Shown: positions 47,841 through 59,430 of the stretch, one piece after another | Layout: every line of letters begins with the position of its first letter | Position numbering within the stretch: the stretch's first letter is position 1 | Assembly (NCBI GenBank): GCA_951799445.1 | Contig: OX637288.1 | Span: 28,623,288-28,687,287, forward strand | Origin: Pseudisothecium myosuroides | Taxonomy: Eukaryota; Streptophyta; Bryopsida; Hypnales; Lembophyllaceae | Direction: 5' to 3' | DNA length: 64,000 bases | Made by a program: the position numbers and the translations under genes | Notes under the pieces: model-generated | The model's database searches: none | Told to the model about the DNA's origin: nothing | What the model saw: the letters and a program-made list of their open reading frames with translations, nothing else

Positions 47841-49321
47841 CTCCTAAATGCCCAAGGCACCAAATTTTGGTATTGACAATATTTTGAGGTTAAGTAGAAC
47901 CTAATCAATTTACTATTTTTAGAAGCTTATATTTTTGAAAAAATCTTTCTAAAGTCTAGTTTTAGCATCAAATATCCGATTTTGAAGATAAATGATTATG
48001 ATTTTTGTTTTCAAGATTTTGTGTAAGGGTGTCTATTGCAAATCTTGATTTTCTAGTGTTGAGGGCTCTTGAAAAAGAATCTCAAATACAATAGATGGAA
48101 GAGATAAAATCACATTAGTAAAAAATTATAGAATAGATTTTTAAAAGCCATAAATGATTGAGATTATGCATGTTATGCCCTTTAACCCCATTTGTTTTTG
48201 GTGACCAATTTTTCAGATTTGACATGTGAAAAGAAGATTGAAAGACTTCAAATCACTTTTACAATTTTAACACCCAACATTATAAATTTATAATCTTTCA
48301 ATCCGTAAGTGATATTGTTGTGTTTTCTTTCCCATGTGATCTCTAACATATCTAGTTTGAATTTGTGTGGTTGCAACCCAAAAAAAATTGATGAAACTTA
48401 TCAAAATGTTGGCTTTTTGTTCAATTTAGAGCAAATTTCAAAAAGCTCAAAAAAGGCCTTGGGGGTGATTGCAAAAAACACCTGTAATATTTTTAGTCAC
48501 ACGTTCAATGTGGAAGTTGTTTTGTACCATAAGTATTGCAAAAATGATTGAATGAATACGAAATTCAAAAGCAAGCTTTTTATAGCAATAAAAAATGTAC
48601 TTGAATTATTTCAAATTTTTCAAAATTAATTTAATAGGTGAAATTGAATTTTGAATATATGTCACACATGCAATTTTGGTGGGTTTTAGTACTATCTAGT
48701 ACCTTTTTTGAAGAGTTACATCATCAAATTTGGTAGGCTAGCTCTTCTAATAGAAATACACCTTTTCAAGAGAGGGATTTCCAAAAACATGTTCCAAGTG
48801 TATTTTATATTGGCCTAAAGTGTGCTATATTTAGGTTGAATTTATGTTGAATTAAAAATGTTTTTTTTGTTCTAACTTTGATCTTCCTGCTTTTCTCTTA
48901 GTTGGCAACAATGGCCATTTTTAAAATAAATTTTTCAAAGTCATTTCCTAATTTTCAAAAATAGTAACGTGAAAGTCTCATTTTCTAGAGTAAATTGTAG
49001 CATGTGGCTCAAAATAGTACTTCAGGGTACACAAAAAGACTCAATAGTACTGCTAGGGCTCGTAATACCTTCTATCTACCATTGTAAAGTGTTTTTTTAA
49101 TGGCAAATTAAATATTTCCATCCATTTTTGTCATTCAATGATAAACATCACATGTTGTCAAAATAATAAATTTGAAATCCAATTGACCATTCAAATTTTA
49201 TATTCCATTCCTTTTGTGTACTGAAGGTGACTCATAGTACAAAAAGTATTAAAAGTCCAAAAATGCTAAACGCAATAAATAATACAAGTGTTTCTTGCAA
49301 TCACCCTTGGGCATTTAGGGG
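47841..49321. mobile_element. CCCCTAAATGCCC-ended TIR element (R2) with a nested insertion
   Basis: Left end CTCCTAAATGCCCAAGGC and right end GGGCATTTAGGGG are inverted repeats. The left end follows TTAA (47837-47840); TTAT follows the right end. The tandem copy at 58707-58710 reads TATATTAACATCTGTC straight across, an empty site. Without the nested element at 48463-49306 it is about 633 bp, matching R4 at 59431. No coding sequence, so non-autonomous. The TTA(A) target suggests a Harbinger-like (TTA) or piggyBac-like (TTAA) mechanism; not decided. Confidence 0.75.
48463..49306. mobile_element. GGGTGATTG-ended TIR element, 844 bp, nested in R2
   Basis: Ends are GGGTGATTGCAAAAAACACC and the inverted ...AAGTGTTTCTTGCAATCACCC. 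TTGG lies on both sides (48459-48462 and 49307-49310). Copy B at about 60048 reads GGCCTTGGACACTTAAGG without it, so the insertion and a 4-bp (possibly 5-bp) target duplication are directly visible. Related to 24891-26283, from which it lacks an internal portion. Noncoding. Confidence 0.88.
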
Positions 49322-51223
49322 TTATCATCTATCAAATCCAAAGCAAATTTGAAGGCCAATATGGATTTCAGGCATATCCATCTCTTGAAAAGAAGGGAGG
49401 TAAGTTTTCAATTTTTGGAAAACTATTTTTAACATTAAATTTGACCTCTTTGGTTTCTATTGTTCTGACAACAAGGCACAGCTACTCCTAGAATGTAGAT
49501 CCTCCTAACTCATTTGCATAAGCTTGCTGAGAAAAAGGGAATTGTTTTTATAGTGGAATGCTAATTTTGTTATGTGTGTATACAATTTTGTGCAAAAGTC
49601 GTATGTCTAGTTTCCTAAGGAGTAATGCCTTTGCTCATGTGGTTGCTTTGGATTTTTTTAGTTTTTATAGCATATGTTTGAATTTTCTTTGAACCTAAAA
49701 TTTGAAAATAAACAAAGGTGCCTCAAATTTCCAAACCACCTTTCTTCAAAATACTAATAGGGTCTTAAATAATACAACATATCAAAATCTATATAATTGA
49801 AAGGTGTCTAAAGTCCCTTCAACCAAAAATAATATCCACAATTAAATACTTCAATCACACACTTGTATCTCGTAATTAATACAAGGAGTGAATTCCCCGG
49901 GTTCTAAGGCACCGTATTGCACATTGACAAAGTATATGCTTGTAGGAGGCATGCTTGTAAGCCATTTTCACTCAATTACTTGAAACACATTATCTTTGGT
50001 TAAAAGCATTATGAATGTGGTTGGTAAGGATAATCCTAAATTCAGTCATTTGCCCTTGAATGTCTAGATGAACTATTGAAAGAAAATCATTTTTATTGTC
50101 TTTCAAAGTATTGACTAGGAAAAATTTCAATCATATTTTAAGATGTATTGATTTTTGTTTGGTAGAGAGAAAAGCGGCCATGGTTAGTAGAGTATACAAT
50201 TCAATCATGTATAAACTAACATTTTGAACCAAACTGAGCCCATGAAGAGCATCTTCTTTCTTCTTGTATCCATTGATATATTACATGAATTTTCTTGAAG
50301 CTTCCTTAATAAATTTTAATTGAATGTTGTATATTTATCACAACATTCATTATCCATCTATTGGATGGTTCAATACTTAGGAATAAATCTTTAAAGGACG
50401 ATGCGGATATTTTCCAGTCTTTTGAATGACTCCATTTCAGACTACCAGTAGTATAGGTGTGCGGGCAGTTACTGCTTCTTTTGAGGTGATAGTGTCAAAC
50501 CATGTCAAAAACAATAAAAAAAAACATAAATGATTACAAAAAGGGTATACGTCTCAATTTTCCATTGGTTGTAAAAATTTTACAAAAATTCTCAAAGGTA
50601 TAAACTAATTTTTTTCTATTGAATGTGATAATTTTACATTCAATCCTATATTCTAAATAATCTCTTCAACAACCTTGTCTTCAATTTCATGTCTCCTTCT
50701 CTTTCTTTGTCCCTCTTTGCCTCTGTCTTGCAATATTTGAAAAATAATAATTATACAACTATAATAAAATCTAAGCATTCAGATTTCAAACACACTCTAA
50801 TACAAAATCTCATTCCATCTTTGCAATTATGATTCAAGTATCTCTGTAAACAACCAATTTCTTTACACAAATTAAACTTGTGCCATTCAAATCTGCAACT
50901 GTAATAAAATATGAGGTGCAATGAACTTGCAAAGGCTCTTATAAAAAATGTTTGTATACAAATCTTCATTCAATCTTGGTAAACAAGCAATTCTTTTTGA
51001 CAAAAATTAAAAATTAAGACATAAGTGCAAACCACCTACGAGTTGGAAAACACATGCATTTGGGAGGTTGTAACAAAGATGTAAACTATTGATTGTAAGA
51101 ACGGAACTTGACGACCTCAAAAAATGTGCCTCAGTTGTGCCCTTGTCCCTGCTTCAATATCAAACACACACCCTTACAAGCCCTAGAATTTATAAAAAAT
51201 CTCAAGAATTCCAAGAGCACTTG

Positions 51224-51416
51224 GTGTCACGGAGATAGAACCTTGTAAAAGTTCTAAGATCCTTAAGTAAAAATATATTAAGTAATAAAAGGAGTTGTCG
51301 AGACTGAGGAATTCCTCAGTTTTGACTTCTTTATATTCTCGACAACTCCTTTTATTATTTAATATATTTTCTCTCAAGGATCTTAGAACTTTTACAAGGT
51401 TCTATCTCCGTAACAC
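51224..51416. mobile_element. hairpin MITE with 3-bp target duplication, 193 bp
   Basis: GTGTCACGGAGATAGAACC at the left and GGTTCTATCTCCGTAACAC at the right begin inverted arms of about 85 bp (CCTTGTAAAAGTTCTAAGAT, AATAAAAGGAGTTGTCGAGA). TTG flanks both ends (51221-51223 and 51417-51419). Noncoding. A Harbinger- or CACTA-type origin is possible; the ends do not match CACTA. Confidence 0.8.
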
Positions 51417-52379
51417 TTGAATTCTAATAAATTCTACATGATGTATTGCCAACCTTTGGAGCACTTATGCCATCGTACTCCCGATTGCATTGTTGCACTT
51501 TCTAAACAATAACAACATCAACAAGGCAATTTTAGTTAATCTTTTACAATGGCAAGGTTGAGACTATTTCTATAATTGGCCGATTAATCACATTTTTCTG
51601 CAAACCCTAGAATTTACAAACAAATTGGTGAATTTCAAGAACACTTGAAAATTGATAAATTCTATAGATTATAATGCCAAATATTACCAAATGAAGTGCT
51701 CCTAACCTACGTTGACCTTCAATGTCTACACATAATATTTTCCAAGCATAAAAAAAAGAAATGATGTTCTAGCACCCAATTCAAAAAAAGTATATATATT
51801 ATAAATTGTAAAAATAAAAATAAAAATATTTTTTTTGTATTTGATGGAAATTCAATGAGGACTAAAATCAAAAACACACCTTCAAGATCTAAATAATCTG
51901 TCCTAGGAACCAAATCTAAAATAAAACTATTACAAATTTTCAAGGTTCAACTATATATAATAAACAATTTGAGGTTTCAGTTTTCTTAAATAATTTGTCT
52001 TTAAGTTCAAGAGATTTGAAGCTTCTTGTTTTGTGTACTTAGACTAAACCATGGTAAAGTATTGATGATGAATAAATTCCTTTATTATTTTATTTGCTTT
52101 TACATAACCTCTAAAGTTCCAAGGGCAAACCATTTTTTTTTCAATAACCACTCAAAAACGCCATTTCCAATGCAAAAAATAATTTTCAACATTTGTTTCT
52201 TTTGTATATGTAACCATATGAGTGAGCAATAGACTATTATAAAAATGTTTGGAAGATATTTCAAAAAACTTTGACTGCATAAATTACATGACATAAGTGT
52301 TGAAACTGAAGGAAACAAGTATTTTCCATCTTGTTTGCCTAAATTACAAGGCTTTGAAAAATTTATAATACAATTTTGG

Positions 52380-52790
52380 ATTAAAAAAATTTATGTTGAA
52401 GAATTGAGTTGAGAGTTTGAAAAAAAATTGAAAACCCCCCTCTTGATTTTTATTCTTTAAAAATCAAGTTATGTCAAAGTAGATACAAGATAGAAAGAAA
52501 AACTAAATTGTTAATTGTTCCAAGATGGAATTGAAATACAGTAATCCCAAATGATGAGATTTTTTTAGAAAGCAAACTAAACCATGTGGTATTTTCTTTT
52601 AAATTGTGGAAATTGAGTTAAAAAGTGAATCCAATATATTATTTGCTCAAGGTTTTGCTAAGATTGCCTGCAAAACAAGATGTTCTATAACCGAGTCTAT
52701 AACTTTTACATCATTTATTAAAATAGAGTGACTAAAATCTTTTGACATAGATAAAACTATAACCTGCTCCAAAGAACTTCTGGGAATCAT
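52380..52790 (-). repeat. inverted copy of the 22745-23060 repeat
   Basis: The reverse complement reads ATGTAAAAGTTATAGAC, ATCTTGTTTTG, TTTCAATTCCATCTTGGA, CTCTCAACTCAATTCTTCA in the same order as 22745-23060. Diverged, noncoding. Confidence 0.5.
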
Positions 52791-54781
52791 ATCACTTTAT
52801 ATTAACAATAAAAGGTGTTGTAAACTAGATGTGCACACACTTACACATGCATAAAGGCACATTTGCACAATAATAGGGCATGAATGCTAACCATCCAATA
52901 ATTAGCAAGTGAATTTCTCTAGCGTGCTTCTATTTTGATTCAAATAGGCCTATTCTTGCCAAACATGTTGAGCAACAAGAGACACCTTTGACTAAATACT
53001 TCGGAAATATATCATCAAACACAAACCATCAAGACTTGATCTCTAAGCTCTCAAACACTTCAAATATACAAAAAGAAGACTCGAAGAGAATGAAGAAGGC
53101 TATAAGGGATGGCCAAGGGTACGTAGGAACCACTTCAAACCAACCTTCCAAAGCCTTATTCACACCTCAATTGCAACCACTAGTCCAACCACCTTCCAAT
53201 GGTCAATACACGACCATTTAAGCTACACCAAGGTTAAAATTAGTCCCTACTATGCACTAGATGGAATGAACATGCTATTCACCTACGATAGTATATATAC
53301 ATTTAGTCTCTAAAAGACCTTTAATTCCTAAATGCTCCAATGTCTATATTCTAAATAATGAATGAATTGAAGGTCAAGTTTTGTCCAAATGACTTCACAT
53401 TCATCCAAAATAATGTTTGATTCTTCGAAAAAAATCTTCTATGATTGATTTGATGAAATTGAGGTAAATATCATATATTTGGGCAAATATATATGCCAAA
53501 TTATGCAGAATTTGGCCATTTAAGGATTAAGGCCTTAAACCCTAAGTGCTTATTCAACCATTCATTATTGGATGATAGATGTTGTAAAAAATTCACTTCA
53601 TCCAATTTGTATACATTGAGGAAGCTTAAAAACAATCATGTAATATATCAATGGAAAGAAGAAAGAATGCTTGTCATAAGTCAATAATTGACTTATATAT
53701 ATATATAACATTGGAGGAATTTTAATTACTTATTATTAAATTTCAAAAACAATCTTACTACCTTTAGTTCAAACGCTTATCTAAAGTTGAAATGTTTAGG
53801 TGTTAAGGGTCAATAAGGTAGATGCACTCATTCCCATCATTGTACCCCATTTTGTCATCATGTACCATTAGAATGTACTTTATTGCTACATGATGAATGG
53901 TTGAACGAGCGCTTATATTTTTTCCGTGACCACAATTTTAGATTTGACATGTAAAATGTGGATTGAAAGACTTCTAGTCACTTTCACATTTTGAATACCA
54001 TGTTGATCAAATATCATAATCTTTCAATTCATAAATGGTATTGTTGTGTTTTCTTTTGCTATGTAATGCATAACATGTCTAATTTGAATTCATATGGTTA
54101 TAATCATTTAAACACTGATAAAACTAATCAAATGTAGATTTTTTTGTTTAGTTTTGAGAAAAGACTAACACGCTCAAAAAAGGCCGTGGAAATTTAGGGA
54201 TTGAAAATATGTTGCCAAATCTTTAATACTTTCAACACTATGAAAAAATATATTCTATATAATTATTGAACCAACACAGTATTAATGAATAAAATTTGAG
54301 TACAACAAAATTTAAAAAAATAGTAAATAAATCACATTGTGAAATATTAAAATATTATAAAAAATGAATATTCAAATTATATTATTTTGTCCAAAATATT
54401 ATTAAATATCAAAATGTATAATGTTTTATTATATTATAATACATTATACCACCATACTATTATATAATAAATTCAATACCATTATATTTGGCATTATTAA
54501 TAAAACAACTACTGTAGATTACTAAAATTTAGGATTTTGCAAAACCTTAATTCTACATTATAACATTCCATTGCTACCTTATGCAGTCACTCACCTATGT
54601 CAATATAAGAAAACTTTGTATGATTGTTTGCAATGGGGATTTTATAATTCTTTGCCAAATAAACAGATAATCGTAGAATGGTGCAGTCGTATCATCAAGG
54701 TAGTTAAACACTAATTATCATATTCAAGGACGCATAGATGTATTCTTTGTTTCTACAATTTCTTTGAAAGTCATTCAATGA

Positions 54782-55037
54782 CATTAGAAGAATTTCGAGG
54801 CCTCCAAGAGACTGCGAGTTATCTAGCCCTGGGAACTCTGGGAACGCCCTGGGAACAGTAATCTGACGTGGTCACACGAGTGCCACGTTTAGAAATAATA
54901 AAAAAATTAATTTTCTAATTAATTTTTTTTAAATTAAATTTTTTTTTTAAATTTTTTAAATTTTAATAAATTGATTGTTCCCAGCTGCTGGAACAGCCCT
55001 AAAATGGCCCTTTGCAGGCCTCAAAATTCTTCTAATG
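54782..55037. mobile_element. probable MITE with CATTAGAAGAATTT ends
   Basis: CATTAGAAGAATTTCGAGGCC at the left recurs inverted as GGCCTCAAAATTCTTCTAATG at the right. The interior has repeated CTGGGAAC words and an A/T-only stretch. The matching place in copy A (about 43,070) lacks it. The target duplication could not be resolved. Confidence 0.65.
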
Positions 55038-55170
55038 AACATTTTTAGTCCTCCATGCCCTTATTGAATTAAATTACATCCACCCCTTCCCAACTTTGCA
55101 CCCTAAAACACTCATGAAATATAGAAAGGTTAGTTGTGCAAAATGTATACGTACAATGGCATACATGAAT

Positions 55171-55478
55171 ATGGCCAATTTCATTAAAATGGCGGTATTC
55201 TGTTAATTTGGCACTTTTAGCAGTTCAGAATGCACAGTTTGAATTGTTTTTATGTACCAAAATCTATACTAGTACTAGATTATTCAAATCTACAACTGTC
55301 CTAGATATTTGAAATCTATATTAGTCCTAGATTTTTCAGAAAGCTAGGTCTGATATCTATGGTAATCCTAGATTCTGAAATCTAAAACTGACCTAGATGT
55401 TAGCAATGTATACTTGTCCTATATATCACAGTGTGAAAATGGCACATGGAATACCGCCATTTTAATGAAATTCGCCAT
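55171..55478. mobile_element. ATGGYCAATTTC-ended MITE with 4-bp target duplication, 308 bp
   Basis: Starts ATGGCCAATTTCATTAAAAT and ends in the inverted ...AATGAAATTCGCCAT. GAAT flanks both ends (55167-55170 and 55479-55482). Copy A at about 44610 is an empty site. The interior holds degenerate ~35-bp repeats around CCTAGAT and AAATCTA. Same family as 60512-60671 and the core of 31561-31709. Confidence 0.88.
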
Positions 55479-56124
55479 GAATGTAAAAAAAAACTTGAAA
55501 TATATCATGTTGTTGAACTTCAAAAATTAATATTGTTATCATCCAAACTTTAAAAACCACCAAAAAAAATTCTTAAAATGTTTAATTATAGGTGCTTCTA
55601 CCTAAGGTCTATTATATAGAGTACCCAATGTCATGATCCCTATAACCACTCATATAACGACTCATATTAGTGGCCGTTGTCCCTCGATATGAGCGCAACT
55701 ACTCAATGCAATTTGAAGGTGCTAAGGGCAGACGAGGTCATCTTTTTATTTGGTGATCTCAAGTGAGACCTCGATTGTCACCTCGCTGTTTGCACGCGCT
55801 GTCTTCACTAGTGTCGCATCGCTGCTGCTTCATGCACTTCACCAAGCTCTTGTTCTTTGGCGCTCGGATTTATTGGAGCTCTCTCGATCGCCTTCTTTCC
55901 ACACAGGTATCCGCTCTCATCACTTACCTGCGTCGCAATCCCGTCGCTGCGCTCGTCATTGTGGCCCTTGAATTTCACTTGCGCGCTGCCGCTAATTTTC
56001 TTGTGCGGCATTGCATTATACTTCACCTACTTACATGTGCACCTGCGTTCAGCGTCTGACGGCATCGCATCCTTCCGCGGACCGAATTTCAGGAGCTTTC
56101 AGGAGCAACTTTCAGGTCTCCACT

Positions 56125-56793
56125 GTGAGGTAATGGATTGTTTTCCACCGCTCTATCTGTAGTCCTTTTCGTATGGATTGCGTTCAGTGTAGGCAGGAAA
56201 TTAAGTTTATTTAAGGTCTATAGCCGTCTGGAAGGGATCTTGTGCTGTCGCTTGATTTTTATAATTCTGTTAGAAATGGTGAATTTGTGGTGAGCACAAT
56301 CTTGACTGAGGCGATGAGTCGTGTTAGCATTGGATTAGTGTCTGGGACAAGAAGTCGAGAAGTCTTCCGCCAACGATCAGCATTGAGTCTAGGAAATGAC
56401 GACTTCTGAACGAAGGAACGAATAATAATCACCTGGATTTAAAAGGAAAAATCAAGAGTGGCCATCAATCTTTGATTAGTTGAAGCCAGCTTGTGTTCAA
56501 GATAGCCGAATCGAAGCAATGTTCCTATTCGCACATTCGTTTTGGCTTGTTACCTCACCTGCGCACAGATTGCAAGCCTTCTTGAAACTCTTATAATTTC
56601 CTCCGGCTAAAATGCGTGCTAGCTTACAATCCCTTGGTATGCGCCGGGGGCTTTGCTAATTTCCAATCGTCCAGGGATGCTTCCTTGCATGAACATGCTG
56701 TGTCTGCGCTTCTTGGACTTATTTTAAAATAGAAGACGCAATCATAAGATATGGCTTGATATATGAACAATTTTACCTGCTGGTTTTTATCAG
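56125..56793 (+). other. probable 5'-UTR intron of fasciclin gene B
   Basis: Donor GTGAGG at 56125 and acceptor TTTTATCAG ending at 56793, at the same positions as in copy A. The preceding GC-richer leader (about 55,740-56,124) differs from copy A by indels that are not multiples of three. Confidence 0.45.
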
Positions 56794-56871
56794 GTGTTCC
56801 CCGAGCGTTAACCGAACTCTGTAATACACTGTGACGGTGAATTGCGAAGTTCAACGAGCAACTATTTCGTG

Positions 56872-57747
56872 ATGGAGCCTTCGCAGAGTGTTGTGACAAG
56901 AGACGCTGCACTTAAGTGGACACTTCTGGGGATGCTTCTCTGCTGCGAGAATGCGTGCACAGTGACCGCTGCTTCGACGAAAGACGAATTCGAATTCGGT
57001 GGTGCGGCAGGAAAGTATAATGCGAACCATGCACCCGTGATATCACATCAGGGTCAGAGTCAGATGCACCAAGCCGTGATGCGGGCTTTGCGAATCGGGA
57101 CGAACTACAGTACCTTCGCAGCACTGCTGGACAACATGACCGAGTCGGTCATCCGTCCGGGAATCACAGTCTTCGCGCCCTGCAACAAAGCTCTGTCCGA
57201 CTTTCAAAAGACGAAGGCAGAAGAACGTCTGCAGGACGTTATAAGATTCCATATCATTACGGTCCCTATGCCTTTCTCCAACCTCCTCCGGCTCGCAGTG
57301 GGAAGTCGATTGACGACGGACGTGTCGAACCATACGATTCAGGTCACGAATGTAACTGCAAGTGCTTACGAAGTGGACGATGCAGTGATCATTGACCCTG
57401 ACCTTTACATGGATGCCACCATTGCGGTCCATGGCATTAATGCTGTATTCAATACCTCGAAAATCTCCGAAGAACCGCCAGAAGAAGAAGAGCCGCCGAC
57501 AGTCTTTAATAGTCCGGAAGAGCCGCCAGAGGAAGAGCCACCGACAGTCTCTAATAGTCCTCGTCCATTTGTATTTATCCCGCCCGTTTTTCCGACGCCT
57601 GCGGTTTTTCCGACACCTGCGATCGGGCCTGCGGTTAGCCATGCTTTCAAATTTCCAAGTCAAGCGAAGGATGTCTCATCAGTATACCAAGTTCTTATGC
57701 CTTTTACTGTCCTGTTTTTACTGAAGCATTCCTTCTGGGTACTTTGA
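56872..57747 (+). CDS. fasciclin (FAS1) domain protein, copy B, 291 aa
   Basis: Paralogue of the protein at 46043, with the same order: signal peptide (ALKWTLLGMLLCC), FAS1 domain with ITVFAPCNKAL and AVHGINAVF, acidic Pro-rich linker, hydrophobic C-terminus (FTVLFLLKHSFWVL). Over the first ~199 codons I count 17 base differences from copy A, giving nine residue changes. The linker is longer: EEPPEEEEPPTVFNSP followed by EEPPEEEPPTVSNSP, plus a repeated VFPTPA; this accounts for the 19 extra residues. The upstream ATG of copy A reads TTG here (56842), so ATG 56872 is the only good start. The frame is intact, so probably functional. Role as for copy A; a GPI anchor is possible. Confidence 0.85.
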   Translation: MEPSQSVVTRDAALKWTLLGMLLCCENACTVTAASTKDEFEFGGAAGKYNANHAPVISHQGQSQMHQAVMRALRIGTNYSTFAALLDNMTESVIRPGITVFAPCNKALSDFQKTKAEERLQDVIRFHIITVPMPFSNLLRLAVGSRLTTDVSNHTIQVTNVTASAYEVDDAVIIDPDLYMDATIAVHGINAVFNTSKISEEPPEEEEPPTVFNSPEEPPEEEPPTVSNSPRPFVFIPPVFPTPAVFPTPAIGPAVSHAFKFPSQAKDVSSVYQVLMPFTVLFLLKHSFWVL

Positions 57748-58327
57748 TCACGGCCTACATGACTCTCGATCGTCACTGTCACCACATTCTGTTCCATGCA
57801 GAACTCCAGTACCAGATTCACTGACCAGGAGTGCCTTCAGTCGCCCTTCTGTTAGAACGGACAGTCCACTTTTCAGTTGAGCCTTTCTGCTACATAGCCT
57901 ACTGATTAAGTCGTTCTGGACCGCAGCCCAAGTGTCTGAAGAACCAAGGAATTTTTGACGCCCTGCTCAAGAGTTTCAGCACTTGCAGATCGACAGATTG
58001 CTTAGGGTCGTTGTCTTACTTAGCTTGCAGTTCACTTTTGCTGCTCTCAATTCTGTCTCTTTGCTTTTTTAGTACACACATTTGAACGTGTGAGGTATTT
58101 GATCATGTTTTTACGAATTTGATAGTTCAAATCTTGACCCGAGTTGCCCTTGAGATACTTGTATTTTGGTCTTTGATCAAAACTGCCGACCACTTCTCTC
58201 GTACGGAGAGCTCTTTTCGTAGCCTTACATAAGCTTAAGACATTAAATGAGTTACTTGAGGACGCCCAGGTGCAACTCTTTCACAACACCTGTAAGCAGG
58301 TAAGGTTTTCTCCTATTCGTAACACTT

Positions 58328-59010
58328 GTAAGAGGGTACCCCTATTCTCAGAAATGCACCCATGATCAATTTTGTGTGAAATGTAGAAAATCTGAAGTTG
58401 TATGATTTAGAAATTATATACTAGTACATATGATCACATGTGCTGGTGTGGGGTGCCATGTAAAATGAAACTTCAAGAAATTTGTTAGACCTTTGAATCA
58501 TAACTTCTTTTTGGAAAATTGTGATATCTGTTTGCCAGTGCACTAAAACTACTTGCACACTCAGGTCTATCAAATTCGCCCAGACTGAGTATGCTAGTTT
58601 CTCAAAAAGTGGTGGAAATAGATGCAAACTTCCATGCAGTCGGAATTGGCCAAACTTGCACAAAATGAGACAAAAGAAATTCCTAAAATTCTGCGTGAAT
58701 GATATATTAACATCTGTCAAACCCGGAATTGAGGGCCGGCATGGATTTCGGCTACATTGCATTCACCTCGTGGAAAGAGGGGAGGCAAGTTTTCCAAATT
58801 TTGGAAAACTATTTCCAACATTAAATTTGAATTCTTTGGGTGCTTCCATCTAGTTTGACATTAAGGCAAAGCTACTCCTAGAATGTTGATTTTACTCCTA
58901 GAATGTTGATTCTCCCAACTCATGTGCATAAGCTTGTTGAAATAAAAGAAATTGTTTTTGTTGTAGGATGTCAATTTTGTCATGCGTGTGTTCAATTTTG
59001 TGCAAAAGTG
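58328..59010. repeat. local tandem duplication, short arm lacking R element
   Basis: GTAAGAGGGTACCCC starts here and again at 59045. The short arm runs from sequence matching 59045-59430 directly into sequence matching 60069-60350, skipping the ~638-bp R4 element. The junction reads TATATTAACATCTG with a single TTAA at 58707-58710. Confidence 0.85.
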
Positions 59011-59038
59011 GTTTAGGGTTTAGGGTTTAGGGTTTAGG
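59011..59038. repeat. interstitial telomere-type tract, four GTTTAGG units
   Basis: Four perfect heptamers, equivalent to plant TTTAGGG repeats, sit exactly between the short arm (ending GTGCAAAAGTG) and the full arm (starting near 59045) of the local tandem duplication. The matching places at about 49593 and 60350 have no telomere repeats. Confidence 0.92.
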
Positions 59039-59430
59039 ATTAATGTAAGAGGGTACCCCTATTCTCAGAAATGCGTCCATGATCAGTTTTGTGTGAAAAT
59101 GTAGGAAATCTGAAGTTGTATGATTTAGAAATTATATACTCCGTACTTGTATACATGCTCGATCACATGTGCTGGTGTGCGGTGCCATGTACAATGAAAC
59201 TTCAAGAAACTCAATAGACCTTCGAATCGTAACTTTTTTTTTTAATATTGTGATATCTGTTTGCATTAAATCTGTTTCCATTAAACCTACTTGCACACAG
59301 GTCTATCAAATTCGCACTAATTTTCTCAAAGTGCTGGAAATAGATGCAAACTTCCATGCAGTCGGAATTGACCAAACTTGCACAAATGAGACAAAAGAAA
59401 TTCCTAAATTTGGCGTGAATGATATATTAA

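Larger units (their letters stand above)
41795..50442. repeat. segmental duplication, copy A
   Basis: Collinear with 53905-61350 in the same orientation, from ATATTTTTTCC(A/G)TGAC through the fasciclin gene and its leader to GACT(C/T)CATTTCAGACTA. Noncoding parts are roughly 85-90% alike by eye; the fasciclin coding part is about 97% identical. Present only in copy A: the minisatellite at 42259, the Stowaway at 42450, a ~1.4 kb block (about 43,140-44,570) and the element at 48463. Confidence 0.9.
50443..53904. other. AT-rich spacer between the two duplication copies
   Basis: No supportable gene; ORFs are short and AT-rich. Contains the hairpin element at 51224, the inverted repeat copy at 52380 and a short AT microsatellite (about 53695-53708). 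Confidence 0.4.

Noticed and set aside
59011..59038. Chromosome end (true telomere)
   Set aside because: Only four heptamers, with non-telomeric duplicated DNA on both sides.
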